Source of the DNA: Bacillota bacterium
Lineage (GTDB): Bacteria; Bacillota; Bacilli; Paenibacillales; Paenibacillaceae
DNA: 64,000 nucleotides
Reading direction: 5' to 3'
NCBI GenBank assembly: GCA_023391635.1
Contig: JAEWAQ010000049.1
Coordinates: 62,001-126,000, forward strand
Below the pieces are notes generated by a model that saw only the letters and a list, made by a program, of their open reading frames with translations, was not told the origin of the DNA and made no database searches. Shown here piece by piece: positions 8,856 to 17,106 of the stretch. The position numbers and the translations under genes are program-made. Within the stretch, counting starts at the first letter, position 1. Each line of letters begins with the position of its first letter.

Positions 8856-10868
8856 TCAGAGGGTGCACGGCGCCGGAGCGCCTTCGTGAATGACGGCGCC
8901 GTCGCAGACGATCCGGCAGTATCCGGGCTGCATATGAATATCGATGATCCGGCCCCGGTACGGGTATCCCGTGACGGCAACCTTGCCTTCATGCGGAGGC
9001 TGCGGAAATACCGTCAACGTGCCGTCCGCGCCGGGCTTCAACCCGGCCATGCCGAACAAGATCGCTTCCGCGCCGGACAATCCGGCGATGACGTTGGCCC
9101 GCTTGTGGGCGGGAACCGCCGGCCGGTCGCAGTAGTGCTCCTGGGGAAAATACGGCAAATGCCGGCCCATCCAGAGCAGCCGCTCCAGCACGTCCCACGC
9201 CAATCCGGCTTCGCCGATCTCCCATAGCGTCAAAGCCAGCATCGTCGCTTCGCCCGTATAGCTGCCTCCGCCGGACCAATCCGGATCGTTCAGCTCGTAA
9301 TGAATCGAATCTTCGGCCGAAATGCTGCTGACGCCGTAAGGGGCGAGGAATGCGCCGTCGCGCACATGGGATAGCAAGGCAGCCTTCATCGGCTCGGTGC
9401 ATACGCCCATTCGGAGCGTATCGTATGCCTGGATGGTGTACACCTTCTCGATATGCCCGTCCGGATAACGGCAACGGAACCAGCCCGCTTCGTCGTCCCA
9501 TAGATGATCGCGGATCGCTTGCCTGATTCGTTCCGCCTTGTCTCGCCACTCGGCTGCTTCCCCGGTGCCCAGTTGTTCGGCCAAATCGGCCAGCCGGTCG
9601 TAGCACCAGGCCCGTTCGGCGTTCGGGCTGGAGACGACATGCTCATGCGCTGCGCTGCGCATCTCCAGCAAATTATGCTGCTTGCCGTAATCGAGCAGCT
9701 CGCCCCAAGCAGGCAGTCTGTCTTCGTCGCTGAGCAGCAAATTCCGCATCACGTCGTATAGCGCTTGGCCTTCGCCGTGCTGCTCGACATTGCTCCAGAT
9801 CAGATTGAAGAACGACCACAGACTGTAAGAGTACGGAACGTCCTTGCCGACGCCGCTTGGCGAAAATCGCGAATGCCGCTCGATTCCGCTGTTTGCCATA
9901 AGCTGCGCCAGTTCGATCATGCCATCGCTTCCGATCATCAAAGCGAGCAGCCTGCCGGCATAACCGCCTGTGTCCCAAGGGTAGCAGCAAATGCCGGCAC
10001 CCTCGATGCCCGACACGACCGGGAACGGCTGCATGGCGAAGTCGGGGTGCTCCCACAGACAGATCAAGCCGCTGACGAGCGACCTCCGGTAGTAATCCTC
10101 CAGTCCGGGGATGTCGCTTTCCACCTGCGGCACGGATGCGCACAGGCGGTCGATCCGCTCCTGCCATACCGCTTCCGTACGCTCTTCCCAAGCGGCCAAG
10201 CTTACGGTTACGACGGCTTCCTCTCCGTTACGCGTTAACACGACTGCCATGCGGTACACCGCTTCCTCCCCCGGAAGCAGTGGAGACGGCGGGGAGGCGT
10301 CCTTCAATACCGTCATTCGCACATGGTTGTTTTCCCACAGGTTATCGCCAATTGGAAACGCCGCTTCTCCCGGCGCCGGAAGCCCGTAATCCCAGTCGTC
10401 CAGCGCTTGCAGGCACAGTCGTCCCGGCGTCAGTTCCGGCTTGACGCACACCTCGATGCTCCGCTCCGTACGATTGGCGATTCGCACGGCCAGCAGAAAC
10501 CCGGCCCTGTCCGCAAGCGGTACGAGACGGCTCTGTACGAACAAAGAAATCAGCCGGCCTTCGTGAAAATAATGGTACGTCCCGCGCCTCGCGATGCGGT
10601 CCGGCCGCCATTCGGCCCCTGCGTACAAGAGCCCGCAATCCCCTTTGCCCAAATTCCCGGTATCGCTTACGATATGCCCATCGGCCTCGATGTTTAGCTG
10701 CAGCTCTGCATCTCGCGCAGCAAACGGCGGAGAGAACAAGCCCTTCACTCCCGCAACCGTGTTCGCCAGCGGTGCAACCGTGCTATAACCGCTTCCGACC
10801 CAAATGTGATTGGACGGCGCCAGACTTGCCCGCAGATCGAAAGCAAAGTCTTCCAATTGAAATTTCAC
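8856..10868 (-). CDS. Six-hairpin (alpha/alpha)6-barrel glycoside hydrolase, MGH1/GH63-like
   Basis: A 670-residue cytoplasmic enzyme without signal peptide. The N-terminal ~230 residues look like a beta-sandwich domain; residues ~240-600 have the repeated helical hairpins of six-hairpin glycosidases, with motifs such as YPWDTGGYAGRLLALMIG, WSGGGSYTGEATMLALTLWE and HKRANVIAGLSGAEAILFG that resemble mannosylglycerate-hydrolase-like and trehalase-like GH63 members. Acidic residues in the DTGGY and ELNDPDWSGG stretches are candidate catalytic groups. The start is GTG behind AAAGGATGG. It precedes transporter A in the same direction, so it probably hydrolyses the imported oligosaccharide; the exact sugar cannot be read from sequence. 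Confidence 0.75.
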   Translation of the reverse strand: MKFQLEDFAFDLRASLAPSNHIWVGSGYSTVAPLANTVAGVKGLFSPPFAARDAELQLNIEADGHIVSDTGNLGKGDCGLLYAGAEWRPDRIARRGTYHYFHEGRLISLFVQSRLVPLADRAGFLLAVRIANRTERSIEVCVKPELTPGRLCLQALDDWDYGLPAPGEAAFPIGDNLWENNHVRMTVLKDASPPSPLLPGEEAVYRMAVVLTRNGEEAVVTVSLAAWEERTEAVWQERIDRLCASVPQVESDIPGLEDYYRRSLVSGLICLWEHPDFAMQPFPVVSGIEGAGICCYPWDTGGYAGRLLALMIGSDGMIELAQLMANSGIERHSRFSPSGVGKDVPYSYSLWSFFNLIWSNVEQHGEGQALYDVMRNLLLSDEDRLPAWGELLDYGKQHNLLEMRSAAHEHVVSSPNAERAWCYDRLADLAEQLGTGEAAEWRDKAERIRQAIRDHLWDDEAGWFRCRYPDGHIEKVYTIQAYDTLRMGVCTEPMKAALLSHVRDGAFLAPYGVSSISAEDSIHYELNDPDWSGGGSYTGEATMLALTLWEIGEAGLAWDVLERLLWMGRHLPYFPQEHYCDRPAVPAHKRANVIAGLSGAEAILFGMAGLKPGADGTLTVFPQPPHEGKVAVTGYPYRGRIIDIHMQPGYCRIVCDGAVIHEGAPAPCTL

Positions 10869-11072
10869 AGGTTATCCATCCTTTCAACGTTACCCATCGG
10901 GGCCTGTCCCGCTTCTACAATGTACTGAGTAATGGCCGTTCAGGTCGATATTCATGAACTGGGTATTTCCGATGCACCGCTTCGAATCCCACGCAGCAGC
11001 ACGCCTATATTCATCTTTTTTCGCTGCATATTCATTTTCTGCAATGTCTGTCCGGCTCTTGCTCCGAACAGG

Positions 11073-11099
11073 AAAAAGCCGATCGGAAGCCGATCGGCT
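11073..11099 (-). terminator. Rho-independent terminator of the CoA-transferase operon
   Basis: On the minus strand a perfect 10-bp stem AGCCGATCGG/CCGATCGGCT with a 3-base loop is followed by a run of five U residues. It lies 45 bases beyond the last gene of the operon and before the glycosidase gene. Confidence 0.85.
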
Positions 11100-11144
11100 A
11101 GACACTTCACTATCGTATCCGTTCTGAACGAGAGGATCCCCGCC

Positions 11145-12314
11145 CTAAACGAGCGTTTCCCTGCGTACGGCCTCGTACAACCGGTTCATGTCGTCGACGA
11201 GACGCGATTTGTTCACTTCTTCTCCTTGCCGGAACCGCATGAGCGCTTCATGCAGCAGCACGCCCGCCCGCTCCTGGAAGGCCGGGAACGCGGCATGGCG
11301 CGGGCGCAAGTAGCTGGCGGCCAGCGTCTCGTACGTATCCGCGAAGAAGCCGTGCGTGTAACGATTGACTTCGGCGTCCCGCCAAGCGGCCGCATGTCCC
11401 GGCTGTCCGTCATGCTCCGCGTACAAGGTCCGCTGCAATTCGCCGTCCGCGAGGAACCGGGCGAACTCGACGGCCGGCGGAATCGCGCGGGACGACGCGG
11501 ACACCGCGATTCCGACACCGCCCAGCAGCGCGCCTGTAGGCGCGCCGGTCTCACTCGGGATGTTCGCGAAGCGAAGCAGCTTCTCCGCGAACCCGCTTCT
11601 GGCGTAGTTCGAATAGCCGAATGCCAGCGGGACGTATACGATGTCGTCCTCCTGCGCCATCCGGTCATACATCCGGATCGGGTTCGACGCCAGCGACGAC
11701 TCGTGCAAGAGCGGCAGCAAGCCGAGCATCCGCTCAAGGGCGGCTTCCCCTACCGGACGGGGAATGCCGGCCGTCTCGCTGAAGAATGCGTCTCCGCCCG
11801 CCCCTGCGCATAGCGTGAGAAAGCTGCACATCGCATCCGTCGGGCAGAGCGGCCATCCGATCTTGCGGCCCGCAGGCAGCGATCGCGCAAGCTCGACGAC
11901 TTCCTGCCACGTGCGGGGCAGCTGCTCCGCGCCAAGCAAGTCCGGCCGATACGACGCCACCTGGGCGGCCGCGTCCACGGCAAGCGCCCACTGATGACCG
12001 TTCCATCGGTAGCTGCGGTGACTCGGGCCTACGGTATGCGCCGCCTGGTCGGCCAGATATGCTGCCGGAAGGTGGAGATCGAGCGGCAGCAATACACCTT
12101 GCGCGGAGCTGATGCCGACATGAGGATGATCGATCATGATCAGATCGTACGCGCGGGCCAGCGCATCGACCGGATAATCGCCGAAGTCTTTGAGCGAACG
12201 CTTCTCCCATTCGATCCGAACGTCCGGATAAAGCCGACGGAACGCGTCCGAAGCGACCCGTACCGGCTCGTAACCGCGGGCGTGATCCCAGGTCATGCCT
12301 TTAAGCGTCACCAC
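11145..12314 (-). CDS. Solute-binding-protein-like protein without signal peptide
   Basis: A 389-residue protein with the overall pattern of family 1 extracellular solute-binding proteins (FRRLYPDVRIEWEKRS near the N-terminus, YDLIMIDHPHVG, ALAVDAAAQVASYRPDLL, PRTWQEVVELAR). It begins VVTLKGMTWDHARGYEPV, with no hydrophobic signal or lipobox. The GTG start is set by GGAGGG ten bases upstream, and there is no room for a hidden signal sequence because the CoA-transferase gene ends 22 bases before. As it stands the protein would stay in the cytoplasm. It is the last gene of the operon with a CoA-transferase, hydratase and SDR, and no permease is near. A cytosolic substrate carrier or sensor is possible; the role is unknown. 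Confidence 0.75.
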   Translation of the reverse strand: MVTLKGMTWDHARGYEPVRVASDAFRRLYPDVRIEWEKRSLKDFGDYPVDALARAYDLIMIDHPHVGISSAQGVLLPLDLHLPAAYLADQAAHTVGPSHRSYRWNGHQWALAVDAAAQVASYRPDLLGAEQLPRTWQEVVELARSLPAGRKIGWPLCPTDAMCSFLTLCAGAGGDAFFSETAGIPRPVGEAALERMLGLLPLLHESSLASNPIRMYDRMAQEDDIVYVPLAFGYSNYARSGFAEKLLRFANIPSETGAPTGALLGGVGIAVSASSRAIPPAVEFARFLADGELQRTLYAEHDGQPGHAAAWRDAEVNRYTHGFFADTYETLAASYLRPRHAAFPAFQERAGVLLHEALMRFRQGEEVNKSRLVDDMNRLYEAVRRETLV

Positions 12315-12336
12315 GGTGATAATTCCCTCCCTTGCG

Positions 12337-13524
12337 TCAAATCACGCCTTTGTCCCCCAAGGAACCGATCGTATCCGCCGTATAGCCGAGCTCGCGCAAA
12401 ATTTCCTCGTTGTGCTCGCCGATCAACGGCGGATGGCGAACGATCTCTCCGGGCGTCGCGCTGAATTTGACCGGAATGTTCACCGTGCGGACAGGGCCGG
12501 CCGTCGGATGCTCGTACGTGGTGAAGGCCTCAAGATGGACCGCCTGCGGGTCCTGCTCTACCTCGATATGATTTTTCACCTCGGATACCCACATATCGCG
12601 CGCCAGCATTTTCTCCATCCAGTAGGCCGTCCTCTGCTTGATCACGCTCGCCTGAATCCGGTAGAACAGTTCGTCCCGCTTATCGTATAGCGTTTGCGGG
12701 TCGTTAAAGTCATTCAAGCCCTCGTCGCCCAGAACGTCGGCCAACACGGGAATCGGATTGACCGAGATGCACATATAGCCGTCGGCGGTCTGATAGATGC
12801 CGAACGGGGCCGACTGTCCGGGATGCGCGATGCCCGAGCCCGGACGCTCGAACAGCTTGCCCGAATTCAGCGTAACCGCGAATTCCTGCAGCTGATGCGT
12901 AAGCAGACACTGGTACAGGTTGACCTCCAGCTTCTGCCCCTTGCCGGTCTTCTCCCGGTAGTAGAGCGCCGACAGCAGCCCATAGACGATGTTATAAGCG
13001 CCGAGCTGGTCGGCGATGCCGGTGCCGAGCGGCGTCGGCGGCGCATCGTTGCGCCCGGTCAAGGTGGTCAACCCGCTCAGCGACTGGATCATCAGATCCT
13101 GTCCCGGACGCTCCGCATAAGGGCCGTCCTGTCCGTAGCCGGTGCTGGAGCAGTAGATGATGCGCGGATTGATGCGCTTCAGGTCGTCGTAGCCGAAGCC
13201 CAGTTTCGCCAGGACGCCCGGGCGGAAGTTCTCCACCACGATATCGCATTCCTCCGCCAGCTTATAAATAATTTCCTTCGCCTCCGGCGTCTTCAGGTCA
13301 AGCGCCAGCGACCGCTTGTTCCGGTTGAACGCCAGATAACAAGGAGATTCGCTTCCGCCTACCCAATACTTGAGGAACGACCATGCCCGGTAGCTGTCCC
13401 CGCTGCCTTTGCGCTCGACTTTGATGACGTCCGCTCCCAAGTCGCCGAGCATCTGCGTGGCGAAGGGTCCTTGCAGCAGATGGGTAAAATCGAGCACCTT
13501 GACTCCCGTTAACGCCTTGTCCAT
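12337..13524 (-). CDS. CaiB/BaiF (class III) CoA-transferase
   Basis: A 395-residue enzyme that moves CoA between carboxylic acids. The fold markers are the N-terminal LTGVKVLDFTHLLQGPFATQ, ADVIKVERKG, the RNKRSLALDLK stretch, and YAERPGQDLMIQ, whose aspartate (about Asp143) corresponds to the catalytic aspartate of formyl-CoA transferase. The ATG at 13524 is chosen because AGAGGGG lies seven bases upstream; the frame is open 12 codons further up without an RBS. With the hydratase and SDR it would activate an acid and carry out beta-oxidation-like steps. Acceptor and donor are not identifiable. Confidence 0.9.
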   Translation of the reverse strand: MDKALTGVKVLDFTHLLQGPFATQMLGDLGADVIKVERKGSGDSYRAWSFLKYWVGGSESPCYLAFNRNKRSLALDLKTPEAKEIIYKLAEECDIVVENFRPGVLAKLGFGYDDLKRINPRIIYCSSTGYGQDGPYAERPGQDLMIQSLSGLTTLTGRNDAPPTPLGTGIADQLGAYNIVYGLLSALYYREKTGKGQKLEVNLYQCLLTHQLQEFAVTLNSGKLFERPGSGIAHPGQSAPFGIYQTADGYMCISVNPIPVLADVLGDEGLNDFNDPQTLYDKRDELFYRIQASVIKQRTAYWMEKMLARDMWVSEVKNHIEVEQDPQAVHLEAFTTYEHPTAGPVRTVNIPVKFSATPGEIVRHPPLIGEHNEEILRELGYTADTIGSLGDKGVI

Positions 13525-13577
13525 GTCTGTTTCCCCTCTCGTTATCCGCGCTTCCATCATGGGATTCCCCTGCGCGC

Positions 13578-14384
13578 TTATTTCCCTTGAAAAAGCGGCT
13601 GCCGCTTCTCGACGAACGCCGCAATGCCTTCCTTGGCATCTTCGCTGTGGAACAGGTTCGCGAGGAAAGAACGGTCATACGCCTGAGCCGTTTCCAAGCT
13701 GGCGTCCCGCCCCTCGTTCACGAGCTTCTTGAGCGCCTGAACCGCCAGCGGGGCCTGCTGCGCCAGCTGTGCCGCGAGCTGCCGGGACGTCTCCTGCAGC
13801 TTGTCATGCTCCGCGACCCGGTTGACGAAGCGAAGCTCCTTGGCTTCGGCCGCATCGATCAATCGGCCCGTCATCATGAGCTCCTTGGCCAGGAACGTCC
13901 CGACGGCGCGAGCGAGCTTCTGCACGCCGCCGCCGCCGGGCACGAGACCGAGCTTCACTTCGGGAAGGCCGAATTTGGCTTTCTCGGAGGCGATGACGAT
14001 GTCGCAGGCCACCGCCAGCTCGAAGCCGCCGCCCAACGCATAGCCGTTAACCGCAGCGATAACCGGCTTGCCGCACGTCTCGATGGAACGGTACATGTCG
14101 CGTCCCTTATCCTGAAAGGCAAAAAACTGCCCCACATCGAAATCGTGATAACCGCCGATATCCGCGCCGGCCATGAATGCTTTGCCGGTGCCGGTCAGTA
14201 CGACCGCATGAATGTCCTGCTGCCGATGAATCCAGCGGAAGCATTCCGTCAGCTCTTCCATCATCGCATCGTTCATTGCGTTCAGCTTATCCTCGCGCCG
14301 GATCGTCACCGTCAGCACGCGCTCCGTTCGCTCCAGCGCCAAAAAAACATATACCGGCACATTCGTTGTTGCATCGTGGTCCAT
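13578..14384 (-). CDS. Enoyl-CoA hydratase/isomerase (crotonase) family protein
   Basis: A 268-residue crotonase. The oxyanion-hole motif GTGKAFMAGADIGGY and the segment ALGGGFELAVACDI are present, and both catalytic glutamates of true hydratases have counterparts, in GGGFE and in FGLPEVKLGLVPGGGG. So hydration of an enoyl-CoA is likely, though isomerase or hydrolase activity is not excluded. The frame is open far upstream, but the ATG at 14384 has GGAGGCGGG before it and leaves 23 bases to the SDR gene. It is the third gene of the operon. Confidence 0.9.
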   Translation of the reverse strand: MDHDATTNVPVYVFLALERTERVLTVTIRREDKLNAMNDAMMEELTECFRWIHRQQDIHAVVLTGTGKAFMAGADIGGYHDFDVGQFFAFQDKGRDMYRSIETCGKPVIAAVNGYALGGGFELAVACDIVIASEKAKFGLPEVKLGLVPGGGGVQKLARAVGTFLAKELMMTGRLIDAAEAKELRFVNRVAEHDKLQETSRQLAAQLAQQAPLAVQALKKLVNEGRDASLETAQAYDRSFLANLFHSEDAKEGIAAFVEKRQPLFQGK

Positions 14385-14407
14385 GTTCGTTCCCGCCTCC
14401 TCAGCTT

Positions 14408-15196
14408 CTATTCCCCGCGAGCTGTTTGGCCCCCGTCGATGACGAACGTCTGCCCGGTGATAAAGCCGGCCGCGTCGCTGCACAGATACAGGACCATATC
14501 CGCGACTTCGGACGGCTGTCCGAACCGTCCGACCGGATGCGCCCGGTTCCACGTGTCGATCAGCGCTTGCGGATCGTCCGCCTCTTCGAAAATTTTCTCG
14601 TTCATCGGCGTCATGATCGTCCCCGGCGAGACGGCATTCACTCGAATGCCCTTCGGCGCGTAGTCGATCGCAATCTGCCGGGTCAAGGCGAGAATCCCGC
14701 CTTTGGACGCCGCGTATCCCGCCCAACCGTGAAATCCTCTGATCGCCTGCGTCGAACTGCAGTTCACGATCGCGCCGCCTCCCTGTTTCTCCATATAAGG
14801 GAGGCTGTACTTGCAGCCTCGAAAAACGCCGCCCAGGTTGGTGTTGATGACCCGCTGCCAATCTTCCTCGCTCATCCCGGCAGCCTCGCCCGGGACGGCA
14901 ATGCCCGCGTTGTTATACACGGCATCGATTCGCCCGGTCCACGCGACAGCTTCCTCCATCAGTTGCCTTACATCGCTGTCCGACCCGACATCGGTCCGCT
15001 GGAAGCGGGCGCGATAACCGTGCGACAGCAACTGTTCCTCCAGTTGCTTCCCCTTGACGGCATCCGTGTCGGCAATGACAACCGAGGCGCCGGCCTCGGC
15101 GAATTTGCGCGCCGCCGCTTCGCCGATCCCTTTGGCTCCCCCGGTTACAACGGCGGTTTTTCCGCTGAAATTATACGTTACCGTTCTTTGTGCCAC
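14408..15196 (-). CDS. SDR-family (3-oxoacyl-ACP-reductase-like) oxidoreductase
   Basis: A classical short-chain dehydrogenase of 262 residues. It shows TGGAKGIG for NAD(P) binding, NNAG, the catalytic serine in NCSSTQAI, and YAASK with the catalytic Tyr and Lys; the end reads FITGQTFVIDGG as usual. The GTG at 15196 (VAQRTVTYNFSGK) is preferred: GGGAGTGG lies upstream and this start just clears the preceding regulator gene, whereas a longer frame would overlap it. In the operon it probably oxidises the hydroxyacyl-CoA made by the hydratase, or an alcohol precursor. Confidence 0.88.
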   Translation of the reverse strand: MAQRTVTYNFSGKTAVVTGGAKGIGEAAARKFAEAGASVVIADTDAVKGKQLEEQLLSHGYRARFQRTDVGSDSDVRQLMEEAVAWTGRIDAVYNNAGIAVPGEAAGMSEEDWQRVINTNLGGVFRGCKYSLPYMEKQGGGAIVNCSSTQAIRGFHGWAGYAASKGGILALTRQIAIDYAPKGIRVNAVSPGTIMTPMNEKIFEEADDPQALIDTWNRAHPVGRFGQPSEVADMVLYLCSDAAGFITGQTFVIDGGQTARGE

Positions 15197-15222
15197 TTTT
15201 CCCACTCCCGCTTCACAATCAT

Positions 15223-16920
15223 TTATTCGAAATAGACATCCTTGTCCGCCCACCGCTTCTCCAGCTCGCCCAGGTTGGACGCATCGTACAGCGCATAAGG
15301 GATCGGATACACCCACACTTCCTTCCCGGGAAAATCCCGGATGAGCGGTCTTCGCTCCATCACGTCAGCTTGCATTCCGTTCATGAGCGAATAAGCGATC
15401 CGGGCAGCCGCAGCAGCCGCTTCGTCCGGCCGTTGGTAAACCGTCGCATGCTGCTGCCTTGCCCGGATCAGCCGGATCGCCGACTGATCGCCGTCTCCGC
15501 CGACCACGAGCACCTTGCCCGCCAGCTTGCGTCGGACCAGCTCTTCGATGACGCCTTCCGCCATCAGATCGGTGCCGGCGATGACGGCGTCAAGCTTGGC
15601 TCCGGCGTCCAGGAACTCCGCGACGATCTGTCTTGCCTCCTCCTTGCTCCACAGAGGAACGGAAACAAACTCCGCTTCCATGCGCTCCTCATGCTGTTTA
15701 AGCACCGCCTGATGTCCCATCGACATGTTGCGGGCGTTGTCGTTGTACGGGTCCCCTTCGAGCAGCAGCACCTTCCCGCGCCCTTTCAGCCGCTTGACGA
15801 CATATTCCATCTGCATGACGCCCTGCTCGTATCCGTCGCCGCCGACGAAGTAATCGACGAAGCGGCTTCGGGAGGGACGCTGAAAGCAAATGGCGGGAAC
15901 ATTGTTCTCCCGCGCCTCGCGAAACAGCGAATCGGAGCGGGCGGCGTTCACGGGCGACACAATGACGCAGCACGGCTGCAGCTTATCGAGGGCCCAGTCG
16001 AGATACAGCTCCTGCTTCCACTCCAAATCGTGCGAGGTTACGGCAAGCAGCGACGGCTCGAACTCTCGTTCGAACGTTTGCAGGTAGGCGAGCGCCTTCT
16101 GGGAGTGAAAATTCGGCAGCGAGACGAAGACAAGTGGACGACCGTTCGCCGCTGGCGGGCCGCCGATCCCGGAACCGGCAAGCTGCAATAGAGACCGGGC
16201 GGCAACTCGCAGCTCTGTTTCATCCATCTGCATCCGCAGCTCGATAGAGACGGCGGCGGCAATTTCCCCAAGCGCATTGCGGACCGGAGTCGCGAGACGG
16301 TACAGTCCTTGCGCCTCGTCGGCTTCGAACGCGACACCTAGCGCCCGAACCTCCTTGAGCTCCCAGTAAAGCTCTCGCCAGTGAAGATAAGATTGGCTCT
16401 GGCTCGACGGGAACGTCTTCTGCTTGCTCCGAGTGCATATTTCGCGGATTTCCCGTTCGGAGCTGCCGCACAGGCAGGCTTTGCCTAACGCCGAAGCGCC
16501 GAGCGGGAACCGGGCGCCGATCAACGGCCGGGTGTCCCGCTCATGGTTCGGCCGGCGGTCGATGGCAAACGCAACGACCGCATGGTCCCCTGCCGGCACC
16601 CCGACTTGAACGGAAACCGCTTGACCTACGGTTTCGGCCAGTTGTTCCGCCAGTCGGATCGCCTCCTGCATCTCCGCCGAGGTTTGCAGACGCTCCATCC
16701 CGAGCGTAATCACCCGGGAACCCAATGCGTACACCTTCGTCACCGGGTCGAATTGAATGTATTTGCGGCTTGCCAGCGTCTTCAGCAGCTCGTGTCCGGT
16801 ACTCTTCGGCAGCTCCAGCCGCTGAAGAATTTCCGTAAACGTATAGCCCCCGGGTGCGTCCGCCAGCAGTTCAAGCACGTCCAATGCACGGTAAGCGGAC
16901 TTTACCAATTTCATGGCCAT
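15223..16920 (-). CDS. IclR-type regulator fused to a periplasmic-binding-protein-like sugar-binding domain
   Basis: This 565-residue protein combines three parts. Residues 1-75 form an IclR winged helix (FTEILQRLELPKSTGHELLKTL). Residues ~80-245 form the IclR effector domain (GASALGKACLC, LYRLATPVRNALGEIAAAVSI). Residues ~258-565 form a type I periplasmic-binding-protein fold of the RbsB/LacI kind (PLVFVSLPNFHSQKALAYLQ, KLDAVIAGTDLMAEGVIEEL, KVLVVGGDGDQSAIRLIR). Ordinary IclR proteins are ~250 residues and end after the effector domain. GGAGGGGG precedes the start; two ATGs six bases apart are both possible. It heads the CoA operon, so it probably regulates it, with potentially two ligands. 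Confidence 0.85.
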   Translation of the reverse strand: MAMKLVKSAYRALDVLELLADAPGGYTFTEILQRLELPKSTGHELLKTLASRKYIQFDPVTKVYALGSRVITLGMERLQTSAEMQEAIRLAEQLAETVGQAVSVQVGVPAGDHAVVAFAIDRRPNHERDTRPLIGARFPLGASALGKACLCGSSEREIREICTRSKQKTFPSSQSQSYLHWRELYWELKEVRALGVAFEADEAQGLYRLATPVRNALGEIAAAVSIELRMQMDETELRVAARSLLQLAGSGIGGPPAANGRPLVFVSLPNFHSQKALAYLQTFEREFEPSLLAVTSHDLEWKQELYLDWALDKLQPCCVIVSPVNAARSDSLFREARENNVPAICFQRPSRSRFVDYFVGGDGYEQGVMQMEYVVKRLKGRGKVLLLEGDPYNDNARNMSMGHQAVLKQHEERMEAEFVSVPLWSKEEARQIVAEFLDAGAKLDAVIAGTDLMAEGVIEELVRRKLAGKVLVVGGDGDQSAIRLIRARQQHATVYQRPDEAAAAAARIAYSLMNGMQADVMERRPLIRDFPGKEVWVYPIPYALYDASNLGELEKRWADKDVYFE

Positions 16921-16978
16921 CCCCCTCCTGCTGCAAAGTTCCGATTTCGTAATGAAGAACTTATTACTTGTTAAGCCG

Positions 16979-17043
16979 ATTATATCTCGTCAATCCGCCT
17001 CATTGAATAGATTTTTCTTGAATTTCAGTTCGTATATACGAAC
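16979..17043 (-). promoter_or_regulatory. Promoter and 16-bp palindrome of the IclR/CoA operon
   Basis: On the minus strand a -10 box TATAAT (16979-16984) lies 17 bases after TTCAAT (17002-17007), a weak -35. Upstream is a perfect 16-bp palindrome GTTCGTATATACGAAC (17028-17043), centred about 64 bases before the expected transcription start. IclR proteins bind short palindromes of this size, and a poor -35 with an upstream site suits activation. Confidence 0.55.
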
Positions 17044-17052
17044 TACCGCACA

Positions 17053-17088
17053 ATAAAGAAGGGCAAGTCTCGTCTCCGAGCTTGCCCT
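17053..17088 (-). terminator. Rho-independent terminator after the two-component operon
   Basis: On the minus strand GGGCAAGCTCG pairs with CGAGACTTGCCC (one bulged A, four-base loop) and is followed by UUCUUUAUU. It lies about 20 bases after the response regulator stop codon and immediately upstream of the IclR operon promoter. Confidence 0.8.
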
Positions 17089-17106
17089 CCTACGGGATTG
17101 TCTATC

